Assembly: GCA_023411225.1 (NCBI GenBank)
Contig: JAEYPA010000051.1
Coordinates: 1-33,026, forward strand
Source of the DNA: Bacillota bacterium
GTDB lineage: Bacteria > Bacillota > Clostridia > Lachnospirales > Lachnospiraceae
Length of the DNA stretch: 33,026 nt
Direction of reading: 5' to 3'
Positions within the stretch are counted from its first letter, which is position 1, and each line of letters begins with the position of its first letter. A program made the translations under genes and the position numbers. The notes beneath the pieces were generated by a model. The model searched no databases, was not told where the DNA came from, and worked only from the letters and a program-made list of their open reading frames with translations. This document shows positions 1 through 7,402 of this stretch, one piece after another.

Positions 1-380
1 ACTTGGAGGTCTATATGATTATTGATACCAGTCATGAGCTATATTCGGACTATTCCTCTATTATACAAGTCAGCAAGGCTCCCGATGCTGCGGATTTGGC
101 TCTCTTTAATCGTACTGAAGCAGGAGATATTGTAGTTACTCATGATTATGGGGTTGCCTGTATGGTACTAGGCAAGAAGGCTTATGCCATTAGCTTTAAC
201 GGCAAATGGTTTACCGATAAAAATATAGATGTGCTTATGTTTGAACGTCATGTTGCCGCCAAACAACGCAGAAATGGTATTCACAGCTGTAGCATGAAGA
301 AACGTACCAAAGAAGATGATCTTAGATTTAAAGAAAGCTTTACGAGACTTTGTGTATTTGCACTTAAAAATAATCAATAA
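1..380 (+). CDS. YaiI/YqxD family (DUF188) protein, 5' end outside the window
   Basis: C-terminal part of a DUF188 protein, a small PIN-like family of about 150 residues whose function is not settled. The family pattern is clear: DAADLAL, then GDIVVTHDYGVA with the conserved Asp, the NIDVLMFERHVAAKQRR segment, and a C-terminal KKRTKEDDLRF block. A TTG at position 3 is a possible start, but it would remove the usual N-terminal strand that carries the first conserved aspartates, so the reading frame most likely begins upstream of the window and about 25 residues are missing. It is convergent with trpA and shares a hairpin terminator with it. The family assignment is secure from motif order; no specific role can be inferred here. 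Confidence 0.85.
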   Translation, partial: LEVYMIIDTSHELYSDYSSIIQVSKAPDAADLALFNRTEAGDIVVTHDYGVACMVLGKKAYAISFNGKWFTDKNIDVLMFERHVAAKQRRNGIHSCSMKKRTKEDDLRFKESFTRLCVFALKNNQ

Positions 381-382
381 TT

Positions 383-411
383 AAGGCAAGGGAGAAAACT
401 CCCTTGCCTTT
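383..411. terminator. Hairpin between the DUF188 gene and trpA
   Basis: Perfect 12-bp inverted repeat (arms 383-394 and 399-410) around an AAAA loop. It begins 3 nt after the DUF188 stop and lies about 90 nt beyond the trpA stop on the other strand. The T tract on the plus strand is short and the minus-strand tail is only AT-rich, so it fits a bidirectional terminator for convergent genes, stronger for the plus strand. Confidence 0.75.
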
Positions 412-502
412 CCAAGTTTATGACTTGTGCTGCCTTTACAGGCCTCTACATTGGTCATAGAAATGAACCACGTTGTTATGAATTTTATAAACATTATAAC
501 TT

Positions 503-1273
503 TTAGCGAATTGCATCTTTCATTTCTTTTACAAATTTACCTACCAACTCTGGGGCTTCTGTTCCATAACTGCCTATCTGCTTTACAATGGCACTTCCTA
601 CAATAACACCGTCTGCTATCTTTGCCATATCCGCTGCCTGGTCTGGGGTAGCGATTCCAAAGCCTATGGCACATGGTACATCTGTATTTTCTTTGATTAC
701 GCTTATAAGAGAAGTTAAATCTGTCTCTATATCCTCTCGTACGCCGGTAACTCCAAGAGAAGAAACCACATAGATAAATCCACTTGCTTCCTTAGCAATC
801 ATTGCTATTCGATTCTTCGAAGTTGGTGCAACAAAGGAGATTAAATCAAGCCCGTATTGTTTACACAAAGAATCAAATTCCTCCTTCTCCTCAAATGGTA
901 CATCTGGAATAACCAAACCGTCCATTCCTATCTCTGCACAAATCTTTATAAACCTTTCTGAACCATAGGAAAAAACAACATTTGCATAAGTCATAAATAC
1001 CATTGGTACCTTAATATCTCTTCTGACCTCCCGAACAAGATCAAATATATCATCCGTTGTAATCTGATTAGTCAAAGCACGAAGGCTGGCTTCCGTAATA
1101 ACTGGTCCTTCTGCTGTAGGATCAGAAAATGGGATTCCAAGCTCAATTAAGTCGGCTCCATTTGCACACATTTCTCTTATGATTCTACCGGTAGTTTTAA
1201 GATCCGGATCTCCACAGGTGATAAAAGGAATAAAGGCCTTTCCATTCCCAAATGCATTTGCAATGTTACTCAT
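503..1273 (-). CDS. trpA: Tryptophan synthase alpha chain
   Basis: Cleaves indole-3-glycerol phosphate to indole and glyceraldehyde 3-phosphate; indole passes to TrpB in the alpha2-beta2 complex. The 256-residue protein has the expected barrel landmarks: FIPFITCGDPDL at 14-25, catalytic Glu44 in LIELGIPFSDP, the flexible loop GVTGVRED, GFGIATPDQA, and the phosphate-binding end GVIVGSAIVK. The residue equivalent to catalytic Asp60 of the Salmonella enzyme (SDPxADGP) is Glu55 here (SDPTAEGP). The start is the ATG at 1273: it overlaps the trpB stop by 8 nt (ATGAGTAA) and has GAGGGGAGG upstream; a start farther out at 1324 would add 17 residues not found in the family. It is the last gene of the trp operon. 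Confidence 0.96.
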   Translation of the reverse strand: MSNIANAFGNGKAFIPFITCGDPDLKTTGRIIREMCANGADLIELGIPFSDPTAEGPVITEASLRALTNQITTDDIFDLVREVRRDIKVPMVFMTYANVVFSYGSERFIKICAEIGMDGLVIPDVPFEEKEEFDSLCKQYGLDLISFVAPTSKNRIAMIAKEASGFIYVVSSLGVTGVREDIETDLTSLISVIKENTDVPCAIGFGIATPDQAADMAKIADGVIVGSAIVKQIGSYGTEAPELVGKFVKEMKDAIR

Positions 1274-2459
1274 AGATATCCTCCCCTCTGTAACGGGCGA
1301 TGGCTGCACAATCCTTGTCACCACGTCCGGAAACGGTTACTACAATAATCTGCTCCTTTGGTAAGGTTGGTGCTAGCTTCATGGCATACGAAAGAGCATG
1401 AGAGGATTCTATGGCTGGAATGATGCCTTCTGTTCTAGATACATATTCAAATGCCTCCACAGCCTCATCATCAGTGATGGCCACATACTCTGCTCTACCT
1501 GTATCATGAAGCCTAGCATGCTCAGGGCCTATTCCCGGATAATCCAATCCAGCGGAAATAGAATACACTGGGGCAATCTGGCCGTATTTATCCTGACAGA
1601 AATAGGACTTCATTCCATGAAAGATACCAAGGCGGCCGGTGCTTATAGTAGCAGCGGTCTCAAATGTATCAATCCCTCTTCCTGCAGCTTCACATCCAAT
1701 CAGTCTTACTTCTTTATCTGGAATAAAGTTATAGAAGCTTCCCATGGCATTGGAGCCTCCACCTACACAGGCAAGCACAGCATCCGGTAATCTCCCTTCC
1801 TTTTCTAACATCTGCTCTTTGATTTCCTTTGAGATAACTGATTGAAAGTCACGAACTATGGTTGGAAATGGATGTGGCCCCATAACAGAACCCAGACAGT
1901 AATGGGTGTCGTCGATTCGGCTACACCATTCTTTAAAGGCCTCAGAAACAGCATCCTTTAAGGTTTTGGTTCCACTGGTAACGGATACTACCTCAGCCCC
2001 TAAGAGCCTCATTCTATATACATTGAGAGCCTGACGTTTGGTGTCTTCTTCTCCCATATATACTACACATTCCATTCCCATTAAAGCTGCAGCTGTAGCA
2101 GTGGCCACCCCATGCTGGCCAGCGCCTGTCTCTGCAATCAATCTTGTTTTGCCCATCTTCTTAGCTAAAAGAGCCTGACCTAGAACATTATTAATCTTGT
2201 GAGAGCCTGTGTGATTTAAATCCTCCCTTTTCATATAAATCTTAGCTCCACCTAGATCCTTGGTCATTTTCTCTGCGTAGTATAAACGGCTTGGTCTTCC
2301 CGCATACTCATTAAACAAGGTCTCTAATTCCTTATTAAACTCTGGATCCTGTTTATAGTGATTATAAGCATTCTCTAGGTCTATTAAAGCATTCATCAAT
2401 GTTTCAGGAACGTACTGTCCACCATGAATACCAAATCTTCCTTTTGACATAATAAACAT
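1266..2459 (-). CDS. trpB: Tryptophan synthase beta chain
   Basis: PLP enzyme that condenses indole with serine to give tryptophan. At 397 residues it has normal length. Visible motifs are the N-terminal GRFGIHGGQYVPE, the PLP lysine Lys88 in HTGSHKINN, ETGAGQHG with the catalytic Glu109, and the phosphate-binding GGGSNAMG at 232-239. It is the TrpB1 type that works with TrpA. The start is uncertain by three codons: the ATG at 2459 lies 1 nt after the trpF stop, while the ATG at 2450 (MSKGRFG) better matches family N-termini and has a more usual distance from the AGG upstream. Its end overlaps trpA by 8 nt, suggesting coupled translation. Confidence 0.97.
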   Translation of the reverse strand: MFIMSKGRFGIHGGQYVPETLMNALIDLENAYNHYKQDPEFNKELETLFNEYAGRPSRLYYAEKMTKDLGGAKIYMKREDLNHTGSHKINNVLGQALLAKKMGKTRLIAETGAGQHGVATATAAALMGMECVVYMGEEDTKRQALNVYRMRLLGAEVVSVTSGTKTLKDAVSEAFKEWCSRIDDTHYCLGSVMGPHPFPTIVRDFQSVISKEIKEQMLEKEGRLPDAVLACVGGGSNAMGSFYNFIPDKEVRLIGCEAAGRGIDTFETAATISTGRLGIFHGMKSYFCQDKYGQIAPVYSISAGLDYPGIGPEHARLHDTGRAEYVAITDDEAVEAFEYVSRTEGIIPAIESSHALSYAMKLAPTLPKEQIIVVTVSGRGDKDCAAIARYRGEDIYE

Positions 2460-2460
2460 C

Positions 2461-3075
2461 CTACCTTTCTCTTACTGTTTTAATAAATTCCTCTATCTTA
2501 TTGCAATCTTTAAAACCATTGGTCTCTACTCCCGAACTAGTGTCAACTCCATACAGATAATTTGTAGTAGCTGCCTTCTCTATAGCAATTAAAACATTCT
2601 CCGATTGCAAACCTCCTGCCAGGAAAAATGGACGGTTCATTTTCCCAAGTAGTGACCAATCAAAGCTTTCTCCTGTTCCCCCGGCACCATTATCTAATAA
2701 AACATAGTCAGCCCTAGCAGTGTTGGCTTTATTAACATCCTCAGGTATTCTAATTTCATAAGCCTGAATGATAGTTCTTGTTGTATTAAATCTAAGCCTT
2801 TTTACATACTCGTCATCCTCTTTGCCGTGAAGCTGTATGATATCAATAATTCCTTGCTGGCAAAGGGTTAAAATAAATTCAACAGGTTCATTTACAAATA
2901 CTCCAACCACCTGAATTCCTGTATCCAAATAGCCTCGAAGTAGCTTCGCCCTCTCCGGTGTAATGTACCTTTTGCTGGCCTTTGCAAATACAAATCCAAT
3001 ATAGTCCGGCTTAAGACTATTCACTATTTCTATGTCCTTTCTACTTGTTAATCCACAGATTTTTATCTTTATCAT
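2461..3075 (-). CDS. trpF: Phosphoribosylanthranilate isomerase
   Basis: Third step of the pathway: Amadori rearrangement of phosphoribosylanthranilate to CdRP. The 204-residue barrel starts with IKICGLT, where Cys7 is the catalytic base, and has the catalytic Asp128 in LLDNGAGGTGESFDW, followed by the phosphate-binding LAGGLQSENV and GVDTSSGVE. The ATG overlaps the trpC stop by 4 nt (ATGA), and its AAGGAG site lies inside the end of trpC. It is a separate protein, not fused to TrpC as in enteric bacteria. Confidence 0.97.
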   Translation of the reverse strand: MIKIKICGLTSRKDIEIVNSLKPDYIGFVFAKASKRYITPERAKLLRGYLDTGIQVVGVFVNEPVEFILTLCQQGIIDIIQLHGKEDDEYVKRLRFNTTRTIIQAYEIRIPEDVNKANTARADYVLLDNGAGGTGESFDWSLLGKMNRPFFLAGGLQSENVLIAIEKAATTNYLYGVDTSSGVETNGFKDCNKIEEFIKTVRER

Positions 3076-3860
3076 AATAGCTCCTTTAGAGATTTTAACA
3101 TTGCCTCTTTGTCCCCTGCTCTCATTAGGGTTTCTCCAATAAGAACTCCATTTACCCCAACATGGCTTAAGGCTGCAACATCCTCTGGTGACTGAATTCC
3201 ACTCTCAGCGATAAATAGGATATCGTCTGGCACTAGACTTCTTAATCGTTCACTATTCCTCACATCCACACTAAAATCCTTTAGATTACGATTATTCACA
3301 CCAATTATTCTGGCTCCTGCTCGTAACGCCATTGCAATCTCTTCTTCGTTATGAGCTTCCACAAGGGCAGACAAGCCTAAGCTATCGCAAATAGTAATGT
3401 ATGTGGAAAGAGTTTTTTCTGACAAAAGGGCACAAATTAAAAGTACTGCTGCTGCCCCGAGAGTCTTTGCCTCATAAATCATATACTCATCTACTACAAA
3501 ATCCTTACGTAAGCAGGGAATTGTTACCTCCTTGGCAATCCTTTTAAGATAGGTGTCACTGCCCATAAACCACTTAGGTTCAGTCAGAACAGAGATGGCA
3601 GCTGCTCCGGCTGATTCATATTCTCTGGCAATCCCAAGATAGTCAAATTCCGATGTAATCAATCCCTTCGAAGGAGATGCTTTTTTACATTCACAGATAA
3701 ATGCCATAGGCTTAGCCTTCAGGGCCTCCTCAAAAGGGAATCCGGTATCACAATCTAGGAGAAATGCTTCTACCTTTATCTCCTCCATTGATTTCATAGC
3801 CTTCGTCTGATGAATTCTGATTTTGGTGTAAGACGCTATGGATTCTAAAATATTACTCAT
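3072..3860 (-). CDS. trpC: Indole-3-glycerol phosphate synthase
   Basis: Closes the indole ring, converting CdRP to indole-3-glycerol phosphate. At 262 residues it is a monofunctional IGPS. The catalytic block ICECKKASPSKG holds Glu57 and Lys59; later come the LRKDF lysine, GVNNRNL, the FIAESGI glutamate-serine pair and GVLIGETLMRA for phosphate binding. The start ATG shares one base with the trpD stop (TAATG), and the end overlaps trpF by 4 nt. Confidence 0.97.
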   Translation of the reverse strand: MSNILESIASYTKIRIHQTKAMKSMEEIKVEAFLLDCDTGFPFEEALKAKPMAFICECKKASPSKGLITSEFDYLGIAREYESAGAAAISVLTEPKWFMGSDTYLKRIAKEVTIPCLRKDFVVDEYMIYEAKTLGAAAVLLICALLSEKTLSTYITICDSLGLSALVEAHNEEEIAMALRAGARIIGVNNRNLKDFSVDVRNSERLRSLVPDDILFIAESGIQSPEDVAALSHVGVNGVLIGETLMRAGDKEAMLKSLKELL

Positions 3861-4876
3861 TATTCACCTGTTGCCTTTCTAAACTCTACTAACTTTCTAT
3901 AGGCTGCGCTTGAATCAATCAGCTCTGCTGCCAACACGATACCATCTTTTAAACTTGTTGCCTTCCCTCCTACATAGAGGCCGGCTGCTGCATTGAGTAA
4001 TACAGTGTCTCTCATCGGCCCTGTAACTCCATTTAAAATGTCTGTGGTAATCTTTGCATTCTCCTCTGGTGTACCTCCAACCAGATCTTCTTTACTGCAA
4101 CGGCTTAATCCCAGATCTTCCGGGGAAATAATATATCCCCAATATTCTCCCTCTTTAAATTCACATATTGTTGTTGGAGCACTAAGGGACAATTCATCTA
4201 ATTTATCCTGACCATAAACCACCATACCCCTTTTTACGCCAAGACTAGTTAATACACGGGCCAACGGCTGAACAAGTGTCTCGTCATAAACACCTAGAAT
4301 CTGCATGGAAGGACGAGCTGGATTAGTGAGAGGACCTAGGATATTGAATACGGTTCTAAATCCTAATTCTTTTCGTATAGACCCTACATACTTCATGGAA
4401 GTGTGGTACTTCTGAGCAAATAAGAAACAAATCCCCACTTCTTCTAATAACTTTACACAAGTGTCTGGCTCTAAATAAATATTAATTCCAAGGGCCTCTA
4501 AACAGTCTGCTGTTCCACACTGAGAGGAAGCTGCTCTATTACCATGTTTGGCAACTTTGATTCCTGCGGCTGCAAGTACAAAGGCCGCTGTGGTTGAGAT
4601 ATTAAAGCTGTGAGCACCATCCCCACCTGTACCTACAATGTCCATAACCTCCATATCATGGGTAAGCTGTAAGGCATGGCTTCTCATAGCTTCTGCACAA
4701 CCGGTGATTTCCTGTATGGTCTCTGACTTAGTATTCTTTGTAGTTAGTGCTGCTAAAAAAGCTGCATTCTGCGTCTGGGTTGTCTCCCCATTCATAATCT
4801 CATTCATAACCTGGAATGCTTCATCGTAAGTTAGATCTCCTTTATTGACAAGTTTAACAATCGCTTCTTTAATCAT
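3860..4876 (-). CDS. trpD: Anthranilate phosphoribosyltransferase
   Basis: Transfers phosphoribosyl from PRPP to anthranilate. The 338-residue protein has the PRPP-binding GTGGDG at 82-87, the KHGNRAASS loop at 110-118, the anthranilate-site FLFAQKYH and the FNILGPLTNPA segment. It has no amidotransferase fusion; trpG is a separate gene just upstream. Its ATG overlaps the trpG stop by 8 nt (ATGATTAA), the same arrangement as trpB/trpA. Confidence 0.97.
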   Translation of the reverse strand: MIKEAIVKLVNKGDLTYDEAFQVMNEIMNGETTQTQNAAFLAALTTKNTKSETIQEITGCAEAMRSHALQLTHDMEVMDIVGTGGDGAHSFNISTTAAFVLAAAGIKVAKHGNRAASSQCGTADCLEALGINIYLEPDTCVKLLEEVGICFLFAQKYHTSMKYVGSIRKELGFRTVFNILGPLTNPARPSMQILGVYDETLVQPLARVLTSLGVKRGMVVYGQDKLDELSLSAPTTICEFKEGEYWGYIISPEDLGLSRCSKEDLVGGTPEENAKITTDILNGVTGPMRDTVLLNAAAGLYVGGKATSLKDGIVLAAELIDSSAAYRKLVEFRKATGE

Positions 4877-5462
4877 ATTTTTGCCTCCCTTTCATTACTT
4901 GGTCTAGAAAATTCCGTAGTATGTTCTTTCCCTCCGGTGTCATAATGGATTCCGGGTGAAACTGAAGCCCGTAGACTTCATAGTTTTTATGTTTTACTGC
5001 CATTATCTCTCCATCTATGGTTCTTGCAATGACCTTAAGACAATCGGGTAAGGTTTCCTCTTCCACTGCCAAGGAGTGGTACCTTGCCACAGGTACGATG
5101 TCCGGACAATTCTTAAATATTGGGGTGCTTGCATCGAGAACTGTCTGCGATTGTTTTCCATGCATCAGTTCCTTTGCGTAAGTAATGGTTCCTCCATAGG
5201 CCTGGCAAATGGATTGATGCCCTAAGCATACTCCAAGAATAGGAATCTTACTTCCTAACTCTTTCACAGTCACTACACAGATTCCTGCATCTTCCGGTCT
5301 TCCAGGCCCCGGTGAAAGTATTATGGCCTCTGGTTGTAGAGATTCAAGTTCCTCCACTGTCATGGCGTCATTACGAATCACCTGAATATCAGGGGTGATA
5401 GAGCCAAGGAGCTGATATAAATTATAGGAAAAGCTGTCATAATTATCGATTAGTACAATCAT
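4869..5462 (-). CDS. trpG: Anthranilate synthase glutaminase subunit
   Basis: Class I glutamine amidotransferase that supplies ammonia to TrpE. The 197-residue protein has the N-terminal IDNYDSFSYNL, the SPGPGRPEDAG oxyanion strand, the nucleophile Cys79 in GVCLGHQ, and His169-Glu171 in LQFHPES. PabA has the same fold and some bacteria share one subunit between the two pathways, but the position between trpE and trpD makes TrpG the main role. Its ATG overlaps the trpE stop by 4 nt. Confidence 0.95.
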   Translation of the reverse strand: MIVLIDNYDSFSYNLYQLLGSITPDIQVIRNDAMTVEELESLQPEAIILSPGPGRPEDAGICVVTVKELGSKIPILGVCLGHQSICQAYGGTITYAKELMHGKQSQTVLDASTPIFKNCPDIVPVARYHSLAVEEETLPDCLKVIARTIDGEIMAVKHKNYEVYGLQFHPESIMTPEGKNILRNFLDQVMKGRQKYD

Positions 5463-6922
5463 TCTGCCTCCTCCTGTGCGTTCTCTACCGCACTCACTAC
5501 TGCTGCTGCTTTATTCAGACACTCCTGATATTCCTTTTCCGGTACAGAGTCTGCCACTATGCCGGCTCCACTTCGAATAAATACTTTATTATTTTTCTTA
5601 TATACAATTCGAATAGCAATGCAGGTATCCAGATTCCCGGTGAAATCAATGTACCCTATGGCACCACCGTAGATACCCCGTTTGTTGTTTTCCAAATCAT
5701 TGATTAGTTGACAGGCTCTTAATTTTGGTGCTCCGGATAGAGTTCCTGCCGGCAAGATGGCATTGATGGCATCCATGGCATCTTTATCGTTTCTAATCTG
5801 CCCCTTTACCGTAGAACCAATATGCATTACATGAGAATATCGCTGCACGGTATGGTACTGCTCCACTTCGACGGAACCGAATTCACTGATTTTTCCCAAG
5901 TCATTTCGTCCCAAATCTACTAGCATATTGTGCTCTGCCAATTCCTTGGCATCCTGTAAAAGCTCTTTTGCCAATCTAACATCCTCTTCCTCAGTTAACC
6001 CCCTAGGTCTGGTACCAGCAAGGGGAAATGTTCGAAGTGTCCCCTGCTCTAGTTTTACTAGGGTTTCCGGTGAAGCACCTGCTACCTCCATATCAGAGCC
6101 GGAGAAATAGAACATATAGGGTGATGGATTCAATGTTCTTAGAATCCGATAGGTATGAAAAAGACTTCCTTCAAAATCCGCTTCCAACCTATTGGAAAGG
6201 ACAATCTGAAAAATATCTCCCTCCACAATATGATGCTTTGCCTTCTCTACCATGGCACAATATTCTTCCTTGGAGAAAAGTGACTGAAAGGAGGATAGCA
6301 ACTTTCCGGCTAACTCACGCTTTGGTTCCCCTTTACGAATAAGCTCTGCCAACTCTATAAGCTCCTGTTGCCCCTTTCTATAACTCTCCTCCGGATTCTC
6401 TAATGAGATGTTTACTAGAAGAATCATTTTCTGACGATAATTATCAAAAGCAATAACTTTGTCAAATAACATCAGGTCCACATCTTTGAATTTCTCTATA
6501 TCCTCCCCATCCAGTTGAAGAGATGGTTCTACATATTTGATGTAATCGTAAGAGAAATACCCCACCAGTCCTCCAGTAAAGGGTGGAAAGTTCTTAATTA
6601 CAGGACTTTTATAGTCTTTCAACAGTTCTCTTAAGTACTCCTGCGGATTTTTACTCTTAATGCTCTTTCCATCTAGTTTTATATTTCCGTTGACACAGGT
6701 CAACTCGTGCTTTGGTTCATAACCTAGAAAGGTATACCGTCCCCATTTTTCATTATCTGCGCCACTTTCTAACATATAGCAATGTTTTGAGACATTCATG
6801 AGGACTCTCATAACTTCAATCGGTGTCTTACTGTCAGATAGCAGCTCCATGCTAATTGGGGCAATGCTATAAGTCCCCTCTGCTGTAATCTGTTTTATCT
6901 CTTCCAAACTTGGTCTTATCAT
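5459..6922 (-). CDS. trpE: Anthranilate synthase component I
   Basis: Commits chorismate to tryptophan by making anthranilate with ammonia from TrpG. The 487-residue protein has the N-terminal feedback-site motif MLES followed by GRYTFLG, and a chorismate-utilising domain with FPLAGTRPRG, DLGRNDLGKI, the SGAPKLRA loop and GIYGGAIGYIDFTGN. The ATG at 6922 is chosen because AAAGGAGG lies 6 nt upstream; an outer start at 6946 would overlap that site and add 8 residues. It is the first gene after the T-box leader, which should control the whole operon by charged tRNA-Trp level. Confidence 0.97.
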   Translation of the reverse strand: MIRPSLEEIKQITAEGTYSIAPISMELLSDSKTPIEVMRVLMNVSKHCYMLESGADNEKWGRYTFLGYEPKHELTCVNGNIKLDGKSIKSKNPQEYLRELLKDYKSPVIKNFPPFTGGLVGYFSYDYIKYVEPSLQLDGEDIEKFKDVDLMLFDKVIAFDNYRQKMILLVNISLENPEESYRKGQQELIELAELIRKGEPKRELAGKLLSSFQSLFSKEEYCAMVEKAKHHIVEGDIFQIVLSNRLEADFEGSLFHTYRILRTLNPSPYMFYFSGSDMEVAGASPETLVKLEQGTLRTFPLAGTRPRGLTEEEDVRLAKELLQDAKELAEHNMLVDLGRNDLGKISEFGSVEVEQYHTVQRYSHVMHIGSTVKGQIRNDKDAMDAINAILPAGTLSGAPKLRACQLINDLENNKRGIYGGAIGYIDFTGNLDTCIAIRIVYKKNNKVFIRSGAGIVADSVPEKEYQECLNKAAAVVSAVENAQEEAE

Positions 6923-7005
6923 GGTAAACCTCCTTTTTCCCTGCAAAACTCTCCGCCTTTATTAGTTTACGCAAGCAACAACCTCGGAGGACTTTCCTAT
7001 CAAAC

Positions 7006-7045
7006 AAAAAAAAGTCCTTGACAGAGATTGACTTCTGTCAAGGAC
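7006..7045 (-). terminator. T-box-controlled intrinsic terminator
   Basis: Perfect 12-bp stem (7034-7045 with 7014-7025), 8-nt loop and eight T residues (complement of 7006-7013). It is located between the T-box core and trpE, so it is the regulated attenuator. It matches the hairpin downstream of the oligopeptide ATPase gene at 26 of 32 positions. Confidence 0.93.
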
Positions 7046-7290
7046 GAATAATTAATTATCCGCGGTACCACCTTGATTTGTAGCATAAGCTACACACTTA
7101 GCAGAATACTTACATATTCCCGGCAACTTACGTGTGCCTACACGTCGCAGAATACTCAGCTTACGCCTTTGACTGCGCCCTCCACGATCCATTTAATAGC
7201 TTGTTTTCTGCCCGACTCACACCTACACGGGCTCTCTGTGAGAGCATCACTATTTTTATCTTCGCTTCAACGGTTTGAAAATATTTACTT
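7006..7290 (-). promoter_or_regulatory. Tryptophan T-box leader of the trp operon
   Basis: The minus strand carries the T-box core GGTGGTACCGCGG (within 7060-7074). Upstream in the RNA lie the stem I marks AGAGAG (7232-7237) and a GNTG-type distal loop. A UGG triplet at 7189-7191, preceded by AAA and followed by A, sits where a specifier codon is expected and matches tryptophan. The CAAGG that starts the T-box can pair with CCTTG in the 5' arm of the terminator (7034-7045), giving the usual antiterminator/terminator switch. Known behaviour of the class: uncharged tRNA stabilises the antiterminator. The exact specifier is inferred; a second TGG lies at 7182-7184. Confidence 0.93.
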
Positions 7291-7296
7291 TTTCCT

Positions 7297-7325
7297 ATAC
7301 TATCATGTTGATTTATGAATGTCAA
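7297..7325 (-). promoter_or_regulatory. trp operon promoter
   Basis: TTGACA at 7320-7325, 17-nt spacer, TAGTAT at 7297-7302 with the extended element TGA directly before it. Predicted start near 7290, just ahead of the T-box stem I. Confidence 0.75.
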
Positions 7326-7335
7326 CCAATTTTAT

Positions 7336-7366
7336 AAAAAAATACAACTTCTTATCCTTATTGTAT
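7336..7366 (-). terminator. Weak hairpin after the chemoreceptor gene
   Basis: ATACAA and TTGTAT arms (7361-7366 and 7342-7347) with a 13-nt loop, followed on the minus strand by a short run of T residues. It ends about 10 nt before the trp promoter. The stem is only 6 bp and AT-rich, so termination may be weak. Confidence 0.4.
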
Positions 7367-7402
7367 GAACAAATCCTCTTGTGGATACTCCTTTAACACA
7401 AA

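Noticed and set aside
7182..7184. Second TGG as the T-box specifier
   Set aside because: The TGG at 7189-7191 has the better context, with AAA before and a purine after; the second is kept only as an alternative.
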